Assembly (NCBI GenBank): GCA_963070105.1
Contig: OY718808.1
Span: 9,957,398 to 10,021,397, forward strand
Source: Litomosoides sigmodontis
Lineage: Eukaryota > Nematoda > Chromadorea > Rhabditida > Onchocercidae
DNA length: 64,000 nucleotides
Direction of reading: 5' to 3'
The translations under genes and the position numbers were made by a program. Positions 1 to 13,887 of the stretch are shown here, in pieces (position 1 is the first letter of the stretch; each line of letters opens with the position of its first letter). The notes under the pieces are model-generated. The model was not told where the DNA came from. It searched no databases and saw only the letters and a list, made by a program, of their open reading frames with translations.

Positions 1-3000
1 TGTTGATTGTGCTGTTCCGGTTGATTCCGTTTCATACTAGTACTTCTCTCTTCGGTAATAACCAAATTATGGGTAAAATCGACGGCTCCTGCCACTGTCG
101 ATGTTGGCACTGTTGCTGTTGTTAACATCTCTTCACCACACACTTCCCTTTCCTCTCTTTTTTCTTCCTCTTTTTCACTTTAAAAAGATAACGGTAAGAA
201 AGTAAGTGATAATGCAGAGAGTTTTCAACGATACGTTTGAAAATTAATTTCGAATAATACAGAAATTCATTTGCGCGACTGTACTACAAAATATAACATT
301 TATTTCAAAATCAGAATTGAAATCTTCCGATTTTATTTGACGATTTAGATAAAAATTTCGTCTAGATAACAACACAAGGAGATAAAGATGGATAGAGGAG
401 AGCGAGGGTAAGATATGTGAACGAAATACTAGCAGTGAAAGAGAAAAATAAGTCTTTTCAAAAAGGCTCACCCTAAAAAATATTGACTCAATTCAGCAGC
501 CAATAGTGAAGAGAAAAAAGGAAGGACCTTTTTAACATCCGAATGAATTGATTCTAATCATTCCACTAAAGCTAATATAAAATTCCGCATTGTGTTACTT
601 AAATTAGTTCTAATTGGTTAACGGCTCTTCATAACCCCAATTCCAAGTAACTTTGCAATTATGTCAAAGAAAATATAAAACAAAGTGATGAGAGCATCTT
701 GAAATCAGAGGAAAGAGAAGGAAAATTATAGTTTCGGCCATTTTTAGAATCACAAGCATAATTTCATTAAATTGCTCCGAACTTCAGTACTACGAAGCTT
801 ACGAAGTTATAACTGTGCAACACTCCTCGCACAATCACTGCTTCGCAGTAATAAGCTATCGCTTAATTTCAATGCACCCCGAAATACTCCCTTACTTAAA
901 TAAGGTTCGACACAAATTCCCATGCCTCAAAAACGTTTCAAAGAGTCGACAGAGCAGAGTAATGAGTAAAGCACAAAATTTCCAGCAAGTTATCGTATGA
1001 GTAAAACAGCAGGAGAGAAAAAAGAATCTTACAAGTGCGAGTGGTGTTGCTGAAAATGCGCTTGAATAAAGATTTTGCACATTTTTTTTCTATACACTTT
1101 AATGCATCAAAAGTTAATTCGGTAATTTTTGTTCTTGCGAAAATCAAATATATTCCTCTTCATCCCTTTTGCCCTATCGTAACCTATTCTATCTACCTCC
1201 TTGTCCGCCCGCCTACCTGTCCGACCTGACTTGCCCGTCCGCGTCATTTCCTCATTTCATTTCGATGGATGGATGGAAAGAGAAGTGATGATAAACAACA
1301 GTGCACAGTGTAAGCGTGGAGAAGGAGAAGGCAGTGTAGCCAGATAAAGGATAGCCTAAAATGATTAAGTGGAAGATAAATGTCAACGGAATAAATACAA
1401 TTAAAGTTTCCTAAAATCATATAGCCCACGGCCCCTTCTGCTCCTATCAAAGGAAGAAAAAAGTCGGCAGAAAAAAGGAAAGGAATGGGAAGAGCGCAGA
1501 TCTCTCTTTTTCTTAAACTGATAAATGCCTTATCTTCATTACAAAGAAACAAGTTAGCAACAATTTATGCGTACTTCTATCAAACGGAAGCAGAAAGGTC
1601 CGTATTACTTATTCACCTCTTCTTTAAATTAAGTAATTAAATATTCAAGTCAATCTTTTCATTAGCGGTGAATAAATAGTTCTTTGACTACTATCTTCAG
1701 AAAGATTTCACCATTTCAGTGCAGTAAATATAAAACCGTCCAGTTGAACCACGTCTTACTGAACTATTCCACCTATATAATATTAAAAATATATGACTCA
1801 ATTATCTCATAGAAAATACGAGGAACAGTGGTTGGACAAAATTGTTACAGATTTCAAAATCGAATAACCTTAATATATTGATAACAATGATAAAGCAACG
1901 ATTAATTAAGTGCTCAACTACCTTCAAAAATAACCGTTATAATATAAGAAGAATGAGGATGCACACAATAGATGAAGTGGAATGAGAAGAATAAAATAAA
2001 AGTACCAAGCAGCGTTACTGATAGCATCGGCAAAATTTCATCACGTAATGTTTATGATGACGATAATGATTGATTGATTGCTTTCTCTACTTCGTCCACA
2101 TGGCATTCAAAAATGAAGAACGAAATTTCAATCATTTTAAATGACATGTCTCGGCTCATGAAAAAACAAGTATGCATGAATTGAAAGTGAATGAGTAACC
2201 ATATGTGTTATAAAAAGCTAAATTATAAGGTAAAAGTTGAGCATTGCGGAGGATTAAATTTTCTCAAACATATCTTACGAAAATGATCACATTTAAGACA
2301 TTGCATGAAGTATTCATAGAATCCACCCATCAAGTTCGTGATTTATTTTTACTCTGAAAATTTTTATACACATATTTTTGGAGTTTCAATATTGATAAAT
2401 CATATTTTTCAATGAAAAACAAACTTTGCCACTTACGATTGAAAGAAAAAAATAATTGAAAATCCTCTTCTGCTCTTCGAAATTTCCCCCTAATTTTTAA
2501 TCTATCATCCTCTTCCGGATTATTTAATCATCAACACGAATATGTTATTCGTATGCCATTAGAGTAATTAACAATGATATGGGTGGAAGCTGAAATTTGT
2601 CATACCAACAAATTTAAAACATGTATAAAGCAATATAATTAGCATAATAAGCACAAATCACAGCAAGAGAATGCTTCTGACGGAAACAAATTCTTCTTTT
2701 AATTTGCGATACACGATGTTTACTTCTCACCGCTAATTTTACTGATAAGTTTAAAAGCACAAAAATTTTAGCATAAAATCTCATTTAATTTCTTTTCGTA
2801 AATTAATTTCTATTATCTCACACAGTGATTGAAATTTCCTACAAAAATCAAAGATGAAAAACAGTATGTCAGTAGTGAAATGAATCAATAGAGTAAAGTG
2901 AGCATGCACGAACGATTTGCAATTACTAGTTAATTAGTCCCACACTCACCTCACATTTTACCTTCACACACTAACTGATTACTTGCCTGCAATATAGTTT

Positions 3001-3375
3001 TTAATTCTTTTTTCCACCTCTTTCTCTCCCTCCTTCTCCCATCTATACATATTTCTCTCTCTTCCTTTTTTAAATTGTCCGTGTTGTGTTGCGTTGAAAA
3101 TCATGAAGGAATTTTAAATTTCATACATTCTACACGGTATTCAAATATTTAATTTCAATCTGACACAACACTCCCCAAATGCATCGGTTTGACATGCAAC
3201 GTGCAAGAACATTGCAGAGAAATGCAATTTACATTAGTGATATACGAATGAATTACATACGTTTTTCAATAGCAATTATTGGGTATACTATTGCAAAAGT
3301 ACCTGCCTGATTCATAGCAATTCCATGCCATTACCCACAACTATCGACAGCTTGCCATCTAATTGTCATTATTAC
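1..3375. other. Non-coding AT-rich stretch
   Basis: No open frame here looks protein-like over a useful length with matching splice sites. The sequence is unique AT-rich DNA with short homopolymers and a few pyrimidine-rich blocks, for example around 1150-1260 and 3020-3070. It is likely intergenic or a long intron. No RNA gene or repeat family was recognised. Confidence 0.5.
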
Positions 3376-3441
3376 TTGTAAATGCGGCAAAAAGAAAGGA
3401 CGAATTTCCTCGGAAGGGTATCGAAGTCTAAGAGGGTTTCC
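3376..3441 (-). CDS. Candidate internal exon, unidentified
   Basis: On the minus strand a clean acceptor (CTGTTTCAG) is followed by 66 nt, which is 22 codons in phase 0, and then a donor (CAA|GTAATA). The phase-0 frame reads GNPLRLRYPSEEIRPFF and continues for five more residues. A second frame is also open, so the reading frame is not certain. No partner exon with compatible splice sites was identified nearby, and no protein family was recognised. It could be one exon of a gene with long introns, or chance. Confidence 0.2.
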
Positions 3442-6400
3442 CTGAAACAGATCTATGGGAAGGAATTGCTTGCTCAAGTACGTGTCCCTTGCTTTCACTT
3501 GCAACATCTTCCCTTTTATCATTAATTTTGCTTCTTTAAGGGTTTACTGATGAGAGACGATAATAGCAACATTCAGTAACAGACGCATATCTCCACACGT
3601 TGCAAGCGTAAAGTCTTCCTTACTGTATGTCATAATATGACGTGATAAAGGATAGCAAGTGACGCTAACACAAAATGTGGAAATAATTCTTCACGCTGAA
3701 AGCTTATACAATTTGTTAATTCCAATAAGCATTGAGAATGTCTCTTGTGTAGCATGAGAAATGAGATATGTAAAAGGAAGTGAAATAAATCGATCCATTG
3801 CCTTCACGTTAAAATACACCTTTCAAAGTGAAATATTGGATAAGTAAAGAATGAAATTTAATGAAAGGAAAAGAAAAATTTGATGAGATCTTTTTGATGG
3901 ATTGCGACCACTTACGAATATATCTACGCAATATAATTCTTCCATACCTTAAAATTTAAATTAATTAGTACCGTCAGTTCATCATAGCATAAATTTTTGT
4001 TAATTTTATAAATGTGGCTAGCCCTTTTGCTGCTTTAACACAAGTAGCTTGTATTATGAATGACTCAAATGCTTACATGTATGTTGAATGTAACTTGAAA
4101 ATTTTCAAATTTCAATTCATTCTTTTCATCGGGAATTAGGTAAAGAAGTAAGTAGGGCAATAACAAACGTATTGCAAAATGAAATAAGTGGTAGATAAAT
4201 TTTCCTACCACCGGTAGGGAAATGTTTTTGTTCTGATCGGTTGCGGAATGGATAAAAAGTAAGGAAGGAAAGAAGCGAGAAAAGGTAGAAGGAAAAAAGA
4301 GTGAATGGCATGAAACGAATGAAAGAAAAAGGAAAGGAAAATTATCAGTTACAAAGCAAAAAAAGAACAATTTCATTCTCTCATGTTCAGCAAACTTTTA
4401 AACTACTCATAAGCTTCAAGTGCCACATCCTTCAGGCCCGTCTCGACTACTCCGCAACTGTTTTGCTAGGTATAAATACACAAACGTACAAAGTGAGATG
4501 AAATAAATCTCACCATAACAATCATTCGAATGAATAACACTCCATGGTTAATCAGCCAAATTATTCATTGGCTAGACGATTTCTTCTGTTACTGAGAAAA
4601 TTCATGAGAGCGACCTCAGTGGTAAGCCATAACTATTAGAAATGATGAGGCTTTTACCAATTAGTAACACATTATCAGTAATCAAACGGATATGTGGAAA
4701 GCGATTCACAAGTAATAGCAATCGATCTCCTAGCTGGTAGCAATGTTGGTTAAAGCGATGGAAACAACGACAACACATTTACAAAATGCGTTATTCAAGA
4801 AATAAAAAATAAATCAAATTCAAATGAATTTCTTCACTGATCTACAGTTTCCGGCCTATGTAGAATTTGAACGGTTGTACGTCGAAATTTCACTTCCAAC
4901 AATTCCATAAAAATGTAATGATAGTAATAACTTAAACAATTACACTTTTTCACACGTATTAACAAAGTCATGCTAATCTCCAATTTTTCAGTAGTTGAGA
5001 AAACCCAAAAAGAGAAATGGCGGAGGGAAAGGGACAAAAAGAAAACAAGAAAGGGAGAAAAAGAAATCTGAAGTAATGACACTGAAATACTGCCCTAATC
5101 ATTTGTGGAGGAGTATCAATTTCAACCGAGAGCTCCGTGCTTCTCTTCCGAGATCCCTTTCATCCATTTGCACTCGTCGAAAAAACAGTTACTTTACTTG
5201 AGGTTAGCTCCTCAACTGTTATCAGTAAGACGGTACGATACTTGAGTCCTTCTTTTACTAATAGTCCGTGACACACTTAGCTAATTCACCTCCTTTCTCT
5301 TTCTCGTTTTTATTTAACTGAATTTATTCGATTAGTGTATTGTGACAGATCATCCTTCAAATTTTCTTCTATCAAACAAACATGGATAGATAGCTAACAA
5401 ATATCGAATTATCCCCATTTTCACAAAACACAATCAGAAATAAGCCATAAAAGAAATGTCTTGTTCTTAACGGTCTCGAATATTCAGTTAATGCATATTT
5501 ACTAAGTCTTGAAGTAGCAGTGAAATGGATCCCCGAACATCTCAGAAAAGCTAGAATTCCAGAGATTTCAAAATCTCCAATAAGTAGTTGGTGCAGCGAA
5601 AAACCTGAATTATCGATTATTCTTTTAAATTTCAAGTCGGAAAAAATAAATACTTGTACATGAAAAAAACACATGCATAGCAAAGATTAACGAAGTATTC
5701 GTTGTGAAACCTTCAAACGTTTCCTATTCGTTCCCTATTTTCAGTGTTACTACGTCCTTTTTAAATAGAACGGATATGACCAGGTAGATAATACTGCGAT
5801 AAGTTATCGCCCTGACAACTAGTATTATAAGATGGCATCAGACGGAACTATGACTTTCCAATCATTCCGGAATAGCGACAAACTTTTCACTAACTGTTAA
5901 CTTAATACCATTTGAGGTTCTTTCTGTTTAGAAAGTAATGTAGTTCTTGAAAAAAAGTATAAAATTGGGATGAGATGTGAAAAAGAAGAAATGATGATGA
6001 AAAGATAGCGCAGTGCTGCAGGAGGAATGGTATCAACAAATGAATCATCACGACTTCCTTGAAAAAACAATGAAGCACAAGTCAAGCATCACATCGGTAA
6101 ACTATTTCGTACTCACAAGAAACTCGAATTAGCAGGAAAATGAAGTGATAACGATAATTTTGCTGCTGCACACAGGGATAACAAATTTAAAATTGTAATC
6201 TTACACAAAAGCAATTGTAAGTCTCTTTAATTCACTGAGTGGAATTTCAGAATAATTCTACATCTGCGTTTCCCATTCAAAGGTGTTAAATTACAGTAAT
6301 TACTGAAAAGCTGCTCCTTACTAGGTTATTATCTTTCTTCCTCTACCAAAAAGGACTTATTTGTTCGAGCTGTCAAAGTATTATTCAAAAAAATAAAAAA

Positions 6401-6921
6401 TCCCTCACAGAAAATTTCTTTCAGTGATAACTTACAGACTAATATTTAACGAACAAATTATTTCAGTTTTTTTTGAGACGAAAGGGGGGAGAAATAGTGA
6501 GAATTTATTTATTTAGCAGATGGTTTCGTATCAGTGATTCACTGGGAAGAAAAAGTAGGCTCGGTGCTTGAAACGTTTTGAAAAAAGGGAAGAAATAAAA
6601 GAAATTGGAATATTTCGCAGTGAGCCGATTGGATGATAAATGAATAAAGCAAAGAAAACTAATTTTTCTTTGTTGTTTTTCAGATCAGAAATTGGTGGAT
6701 TAAATGAAATAGCAATTAGTAACGAAATCAGTAAACAATTCAACAATAGTAAACGAAATTTTCAAAGTAACTGTGGAATAACTAGCCTACCGCACTGCAC
6801 AACAGTATTGCAATGTACTGCTACAACTGCTAATTATAGCATTCATGGCACTTCCTGAGGGCGTGCATTGTAAGCTACGCGAGAAGCTGCAAACGCGTCA
6901 GTCATCTGAGAGGATCACTCT

Positions 6922-6942
6922 TATCATATCATATCATATCAT
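6922..6942. repeat. Short TATCA microsatellite
   Basis: Four tandem copies of TATCA are visible directly, followed by a degenerate copy. This is a short simple repeat with no evident function. Confidence 0.7.
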
Positions 6943-8518
6943 GTCGTGATAGAACGAAAAGATAGATGTTTGATGTTGTGATAGGAAGAAAAGACAGATA
7001 TTTGGCAGTTAAATTAAATCTATCACTTTCGATTTAAAATAATTTATGCAACTCATGTTGGGAAATAGATATTAGCGATTCGTTCCCTTTAAAACCGAGT
7101 ATGAATTGAAAGTTAAATTTTGGAAATATTTTCAAGGAAAATGCAATTTATGTATTTCCTCGGGAATCGCATATCTTTTTTCTTAATGAAAATATTTAAT
7201 CAATAATTAAATACTGATCTATTTAACGGAGATTTCGTGTTCCCAAAAAGTTATCACTATGTCATTATCTACAACTTAAGTATTGAGTGCCTAATTGACG
7301 AGCTTATTAAATGGTAGCAACCTAAATTGTTTTACTTTTTGTCAATAGGTATGATGACCTTGTAGCTACAATTTACTGGCTAATGACAGTGATGTTTTGA
7401 AAACCGGTTTACAATTATTCTCAACAATTTCAACAATAACAAAATAATAACTTTTCCTTTACAAGAAAAATTTTGGAGGTAGTTCATTCGAATCTGAAGA
7501 ATTTTTTGCTCAACAATTTTAAAGTAGCAAAGGAAGTGGAGTAATACTGTACTGCCAACAAACGATTTCTTGTGCATCAAAGGAGGCCAAAAGACTCATT
7601 TGGTAAGTGAAAGAAGAAAACACAAAACCAAAAGATAAACAATTGAAAAAAGAGAAAAAGTTGAAAATTGGAAAAAATTAATTGGAATGAATTCGTCTGG
7701 GAATGAATGATTATTTCATTTTTATTTTTTTCTTTTAAAAACGTCATAACATCACTGAGACATCCCTGTACTTCTTGTTATTCAAATTCTATTTAAAAAA
7801 AAAAAGAAAATACGAGATAGGAAAAAGTCAAAATGTGAGATGCTCTATGTATTCAAATATAAGTATGCATTTGTAAAAGTTAGATTAAAGATCTTTTTTG
7901 ATTTATTTTTCTTAAAAATTATCAGTCGCCTTGTGAGTGCTGTGGTAGAAATTCTTCGTCACCTATGACTTTGCTGAGAAGGAGAAGTGAACTGTAAAGA
8001 AATTGAGAAAACACATTCAAACGATTTGGTTTTTTGTCTCTAATATAAATAAAAGTTCTTATTGGAAGATTTTTAAATTTTAATGCAAAACTTACAAAAG
8101 CTCAAACTAAAGGGGATGTTTGAGTATTAGCCCAACTTTCCCCACTAATGCTGACTACTCAGTGACACGATCGATCTAATTTTCAGTTTAAATTGCTAAA
8201 CAAACAACAACAATTCTGTTATCGAGTATAAACAATGCAAAGGGCTTGTTTCTATACCAACTGTTATGTTTTTCCCATTTTTTTTCCTAAACGTCTAAAA
8301 ATTTATCACTTTTTTATCTATCCGATATCTTGTGGATCGCTGGCTAATTGTTGCGACACAAAATATTATTATGCAAAAAGAGGGAAGTCAAAGAAAATCA
8401 CTGGACGGAATATAATTAATTAGAAAATTAAGGAAAGAAATGTACAATCGAATCATTCCTATTTCCTCACCAAAAATTTTTACAGAATTTCAAAATATAA
8501 AATGATCCCAAATATCGC

Positions 8519-8578
8519 TTGCATATTTCATAATTCTTGTCAAACTGCAAATGTCAATTGCATATTTCATAATTCTTG
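8519..8578. repeat. Pair of identical 21-bp direct repeats
   Basis: The 21-bp sequence beginning TTGCATATTTCATAATTC occurs identically at 8519-8539 and 8558-8578, 39 bp apart start to start. It looks like a recent local duplication, or two copies of a binding-site-sized element. The flanking DNA is not duplicated. Confidence 0.8.
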
Positions 8579-9699
8579 CCGCAAAAATTTTCTAAAGGAA
8601 TGATGAAATTCACTCATTTGTTTCGCAATGGTTCGTTCCCTCCTCCCTCTACCTCCCGCAATACGATTTCCGTATCAGCCGGGAAATAGTAATTTGTGAA
8701 TAAATCTTGAACTTTTATACTACAAAACGGTTGCACAATAACAGTTATATCATCTAACCTTCGTACCGCAATCCATCATTCCCATTCAACTTAGATCATA
8801 ATGACCTAATTTTTCTCGGTAAAGTTCAGATGTTGTAGCTTCAACTCTAAGAACAGAGTTAACTCTATGTAATCCGATCGTTTCTTAAACGTAAACCATG
8901 GTGAGCAATAAAAGCAAAATGTAATTAGATTACCTAATAATTAAAAATGATAAAATTAAATTATTACTTAAATTAGAGCATTTTCACGCCTAATTAATGG
9001 AGGTAAACTAAACTTAATAAGTTTTTTTTTACCAGCATAACAAATATTTCATAAACTTCTTAACATGGAAGAAATAACACATTGGATGAATATAAAGAAA
9101 AAATAATTTATACGAGTTGATCAAAACGATTTGATCAGATGTTTGTCCGCCCAATATGTATATTTTTTGAGAATTTACACTTAAAACTGTTTCGACACTG
9201 ATGACATTCGATCACCGTCATGTCACTGATCGTTACAGTAATATGATTAATGTACAAGGAATTTCATGAATTCCACACAAAATCAGAAAATTTAACTGGA
9301 AAACCTAACTGTTCAGTGAGAGGCGTAGAATGTTTACTCGAATTTTGCTGCTTAAAATAAACTGAAAACAAAATGAAGGAGAATTTTATGTTTGAATTAT
9401 TTGTCACTAATTAACAGAAGCCAATTCTGAAAAGGTAAGCCTGCACCTCAAAAAAGCAGGATAAAAGAAAAGGTCAATTATCGAAATTAGGAATCAATAA
9501 ATTGTGCATGAAAACAAGAGATATTCATATTTCAAGATTTGTGATCGAATTCGTTGGTAATAAAAGCTTTCATGTTCTAATTTAAGTAGAGATTAATGGA
9601 CTTTAATTTCCGATGATAAAATACCCTAAAGCGTTAAGACGTAGGAGTGAGCGCAAAATTGTTGCAACATTTCCTATAATCTTTCAATAACAGTACTGC

Positions 9700-10813
9700 G
9701 GAGGACATTAGCTAAACCTATTCATTTCAGTGATATTTCGGAAGCTGAACATCACTGTACTGTTTCCTCCCATCCGATGGCAAAGAGCTATCGGAAGGAA
9801 CAAAAATAATAATCAAAAAAAATGAGTGATGATGACGGTAATGAAAAGAGTGATGATGACTGCTCGTTCTGCTCTGTGCGTTCCTGTCCGTGCGTAGACA
9901 CGCTGTCCTGAAATTTACATCCGTTGAAGGAAGAAATATATATGGTAAAGGATGTGAACGATTATGACACACTGACGGATAGTGTTTGGCAGAGCTAAAC
10001 GACGTGCGTGATAGAGCGAAGTAGAAGAAATTCATCAAATGGCAACAGTCTATGTTAGAGAGGAAAAGTGAAAAGAAACAAGGAATCAATCAGCAGGTAG
10101 TAAGTATCATAATGGAAATCATTCGGAAATCACACATCTCGTCTCACACGTCAACCGCTCTTCTTCCGCGGTGTTTTTCAGCAGCAAAGAGTTGGGCGGA
10201 ATTCCTTGGTAGTTTAGGAGGAGAAGGGAAAGAAGGATTGCGAAGAGATACTACGAGTAATAATCATCGAGCAGCGAAAGCAGCGCTGCGTAGCAGCCGC
10301 AGCACGCACAAAAGCAATAAATACAGATAGAGAGACGGAAGGTAGGATTGATGAGAGTGAGGACGTCGAGGTGAACTGTCCGTCCGTCATCGTTGTAGTT
10401 GCACTGGCTCCCGTTATCTGTTGTGCACGCACGCTGCATACACCGTGGAAAGTGCAGGGGGTGGGGAATCAGTGAACGATATACTTACTTGCTTTGCATT
10501 CATTAATTACATGTAAATGAAACTTTTCTGAAAAATGAGGGACTGAATTTGTGAGAGGTCAGAAAAAACAAAATAAGAGAGGACGACGGAGAGGAGAAGA
10601 GTGATCGTTCCGGTGAATGCACGAGAGGAGGAAGAGCAAGAGAGGGAGGGAGGAGAGAGGAGGGGAGGGGAGGAGGAGATGTGGAGGAGTGCCGTGCTGT
10701 GCAGTGAGTGGGTAGAAGGTAGAAGAGGGATGGATGATGATGACGATGCCTTATTGAAAAATGTAAACATCTGCGATATAAAGGGAAGTATTATCATCAC
10801 TCCTCCTCCTTGA
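9700..10813. other. GC-richer, purine-biased island
   Basis: Base composition shifts here from the AT-rich background to many CG dinucleotides, with GACG/CGTC motifs and a strongly purine-biased plus strand around 10564-10690, including GGGAGGG and GGGGAGGGG runs. Several frames are open, but they translate to low-complexity Ser/His-rich or Glu/Arg-rich strings in competing frames, so no protein is called. The composition suits a promoter or untranslated exon region. No function can be assigned from sequence alone. Confidence 0.4.
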
Positions 10814-10880
10814 TCAGTTCTTCCACTTGCCACGCAAGCGGTCCATCCCATCCTGCACGTCATTCACGCTTCCAGGAAGC
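10814..10880 (-). CDS. Candidate 3'-terminal exon, unidentified
   Basis: On the minus strand an acceptor (TTTAACAG) precedes a 67-nt segment encoding LPGSVNDVQDGMDRLRGKWK, then Asn and a TGA stop. It needs a phase-2 upstream exon, since one nucleotide precedes the first full codon. The peptide is balanced and protein-like, unlike its surroundings. No upstream partner exon was identified and no family is recognised. It could be the end of a minus-strand gene lying at higher coordinates. Confidence 0.22.
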
Positions 10881-13788
10881 CTGTTAAATAGTACGCGAGA
10901 GGGAACACTTTCGTAGCATAAAAATGACTCCTTCGAGTTTCTGAAAAGGAACAAAGCTTGCCGAAATCTTGAAAGACATTTGTGTTTGATTGAAAACTTT
11001 ACTCGTAAAAGCAAAACTGTAAGAAGCTTAGAAGAAACGAACAATACATTTCTGCAGGGACTTTCTTCTTCCAGGCTTGATGGTAGGGATTAGCTTTTTT
11101 TTGATACCTTAAAATGAATTCCGCAATTTGGGATTTGCAATGAAAATCTGACGTTCTTTCTATAGCTGGTGCTCTATGACCAGTAATTGCCCATTTAGAA
11201 TTTCCAAATTTAAAGCTGAGGGATTCTGGTAGAGGTAATAATGTAGTAGTACCGTGTTGGACAAAGTTTACGACAATGACAAAACAAGCTTTCCCAGTAA
11301 TATTTGCTGTAGTGAAGGAGAAATAATTAAGTTGTAATTAATTGCACGAAATTGAATAAAACTGAGAATGATTTAAAAATTCATTCAAATATGTCACCGT
11401 AAAATGGACAACAATGCAACCAATGAAGAAAGCGCCTGATTGAAGTTCCCCAAAAATTAATTCAACTTTCTCTAAAATTCATACAAATGAACTTAATTTG
11501 CTGAAATTATTTCATTTTTTTCCTTCATTTAAACCGTTGTCATGTCAACCTGACAAATGCATTAGGAAGACAAGTTGGCTTTCGAAATATGACAAGGAAA
11601 CATTGCAGTTTGTTCTCACGGTAATAAATCTACTATCAATTGCTGCTGTGATACAAGTATGATTAGATTCCGGTTGAACGGAATTCTTCCCCTCCTTCCG
11701 AAAGTATTCCATATCGATTCTCCGGTAAAATGAATTGAAATAGGTTCCTGAATCATAAATTAAAACTGGTAGATTACTAACTCAACTTCTCTCTTTTCTG
11801 CATTACCTACTCATGTCGCCCAGTCAATTGGTTGTCAATTAATTTAAAAGACGTCAAATTGTTGGGTGAGCTGAAAAGTGGTCTTTCTTTCCCCACTATT
11901 AATTTATTAAATTGATTATTTTAACTGTAAATAAATCGTGAATGGCAGATGTAGCTCAGTTAATTATTGAGTGTTAGCTTGGTTAATAGAAATGAGTTGA
12001 GAAATTTTCCTAGAATTTGCACAAAACAAAAGCTTTTCAGATATGTGTGACTTTCTTTATCAAAATTTAATTAAATTACTAATCGTCTCTTTCCCTTTCT
12101 TTCACTTTAATAAAATAATAGCAACTGCAAAAAGTAACATTCTAATGTGGGCAGTTCGAAAAGATTGATGACATACGTCTTATGTGCCTAAATATACAAT
12201 TTTCATGACCTTCTCCTTTCCTCTTTCCTCTTTTTTCAAGAAAAACAAAAATGAAGCGTAATTGAGTATGATTTGTTTCATTACTAATTTATTCCGTGCG
12301 GAAATCGGAAATACAGGTCGCAAAATGGGATGAAAAAAAAAGGGATAAAATAGGAGAACACATGAATTATTACTCAAAAATAGACTGCAAGTATGATGTC
12401 ACGTTAAGTTTCGATGTGGGTTATAAGAGTAATTAAGTTACCTCAAAATCAGTCCGTGCAATGAAATTAAAGTATAAATCGGTAATCATAAAGTATTCAT
12501 GTGAAATAGCTTGACTTGCACTGACAGTGCCTTTTTAACCTGCCGCAATTGTCCAATAGCGAATATTTGCAATACAAGAAAATACGAACTGATATTAAAT
12601 CCGTTGCTAATTAAGTACATCACCAAGCAAGTTTGCATTTCGAATTACGCTTGGAAAAGCAATGCGGTATTTTGAGAGAAAACGAAAACAGCTGAAAGCG
12701 CAGACACTTTCGGAAGAAAGAGACAATAGACAGATTGATGAAAAGATGGGCAGGCGACGGACCGAGCGGACTAACCGCTAAAACCAAAATTCTGTCATCA
12801 GGAAAAAGTTATGCCACTAAATTGCTGAAAGAAATTTTTTTTGGAGGGATATCAGTGTGCGACTAATTAATGCTAATTATTCATGTGATACCTCGAGGAG
12901 TGTGGCTCTCGAATCGGTCGTTGAACTGAGATGGAAGGTCGAGTTGCGTATCTCTCCAATCAATATTTTCATATATGTCATTACTTACTGTATGATGCAG
13001 TAATCAGTTGTGTCTCCACAACACTGTAGAGACCTGCAGCAGCAGCACAACTGAGCTTCACGTCATGTCATCTAACGGATGAAATGACAGAGCAATAGTA
13101 AGACAAAAAGAGGAAGTGCTTAATTCATCTAAAAATTTGCTCTTCCACATTTCAGTTCTCTTATTCCTCCGGTAGCAGTCATTGACAGTCGCGCCATTCA
13201 TTCCTCATTAATCATCTCGAAAAGCAATCAGTTCTCCTAGAAAGCCGTGGAAAGATAGCACGCACTATGTTCGCAATTCGAAAATTGGCTTTCCCACGTG
13301 TACTTAAGTGATTGCTATAGATTAGATGGGAAAAAGAATAATTGAAGAATCAGTTTAGACGGAAGTTCTCCACGCGCAATCGCATTCAGACAGTAAAATT
13401 GGCAACAGCAGTAGTGACAATTAGCTAGCTAGTTGCTTATAAAGAGAAAATTTAGTGGAGAAGTGACATAAGAAATGAAAAAGTAGAGGAGGAAGGAATT
13501 CATATATCAGTCTAACTGCTTTATCAGTCCACCTGCTTTATTTACGAGCAGCTGAACATGTCTTTAGGACGAGAAGTATGAGTGAGGGAGGTTAAAGGCA
13601 AAAAGATGAAGCATCAATCAACTCAGCTGGCGGAAACCACGCCGTCTCCTCCTCCGGGAAGAAACTCGTGTTGCCTGCGAACGTTCACGTTCACGGAAAT
13701 CAATCTTAAATTTGATGACGTCGAAGAGACGGACGATATTAGAAGTCCACAATACACTGCCACTACTGCCATTTTTACTAGGGGAGTT
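10881..13788. other. Mostly non-coding stretch
   Basis: AT-rich unique sequence. The part near 13580-13760 is GC-richer, with GACGTC-type motifs and overlapping open frames, and runs into the CA array, which suggests a regulatory or 5' region. Apart from the short plus-strand reading frame at 12662-12781, no coding exon is supported. Confidence 0.4.
12662..12781 (+). CDS. Short basic/acidic ORF, doubtful
   Basis: An ATG-initiated frame encodes 39 residues. It begins MRYFERKRKQLKAQ, is rich in Lys, Arg and Glu, and ends in RRRTERTNR before a TAA stop. The frame stays open upstream of the ATG for about 17 more codons. The sequence is purine-rich, so a charged helix-like peptide can arise by chance. 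No family is recognised. Confidence 0.15.
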   Translation: MRYFERKRKQLKAQTLSEERDNRQIDEKMGRRRTERTNR

Positions 13789-13807
13789 CACACACACACA
13801 CACACAC

Positions 13808-13885
<78 letters not shown>
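13789..13885. repeat. (CA)n microsatellite
   Basis: About 97 bp of CA dinucleotide repeat on the plus strand, with a single A-to-G interruption at 13812. Open frames running through it translate to Thr-His or Cys-Val repeats and are not genes. Confidence 0.97.

Positions 13886-13887
<2 letters not shown>

Larger units (their letters stand above)
3442..9700. other. Non-coding AT-rich stretch
   Basis: Only short, low-complexity open frames occur here, none with a recognisable motif. A possible 36-nt exon-like segment between CTTCAG and TAG|GTATAA lies at about 4436-4471, but it is too short to support. The block contains a TATCA microsatellite near 6922 and a pair of 21-bp direct repeats near 8520. 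Confidence 0.5.

Noticed and set aside
9727..10089. A 120-codon minus-strand frame rich in Ser, His and Phe
   Set aside because: Composition is low-complexity and reflects the plus-strand purine/GATGATGA pattern. No family resemblance.
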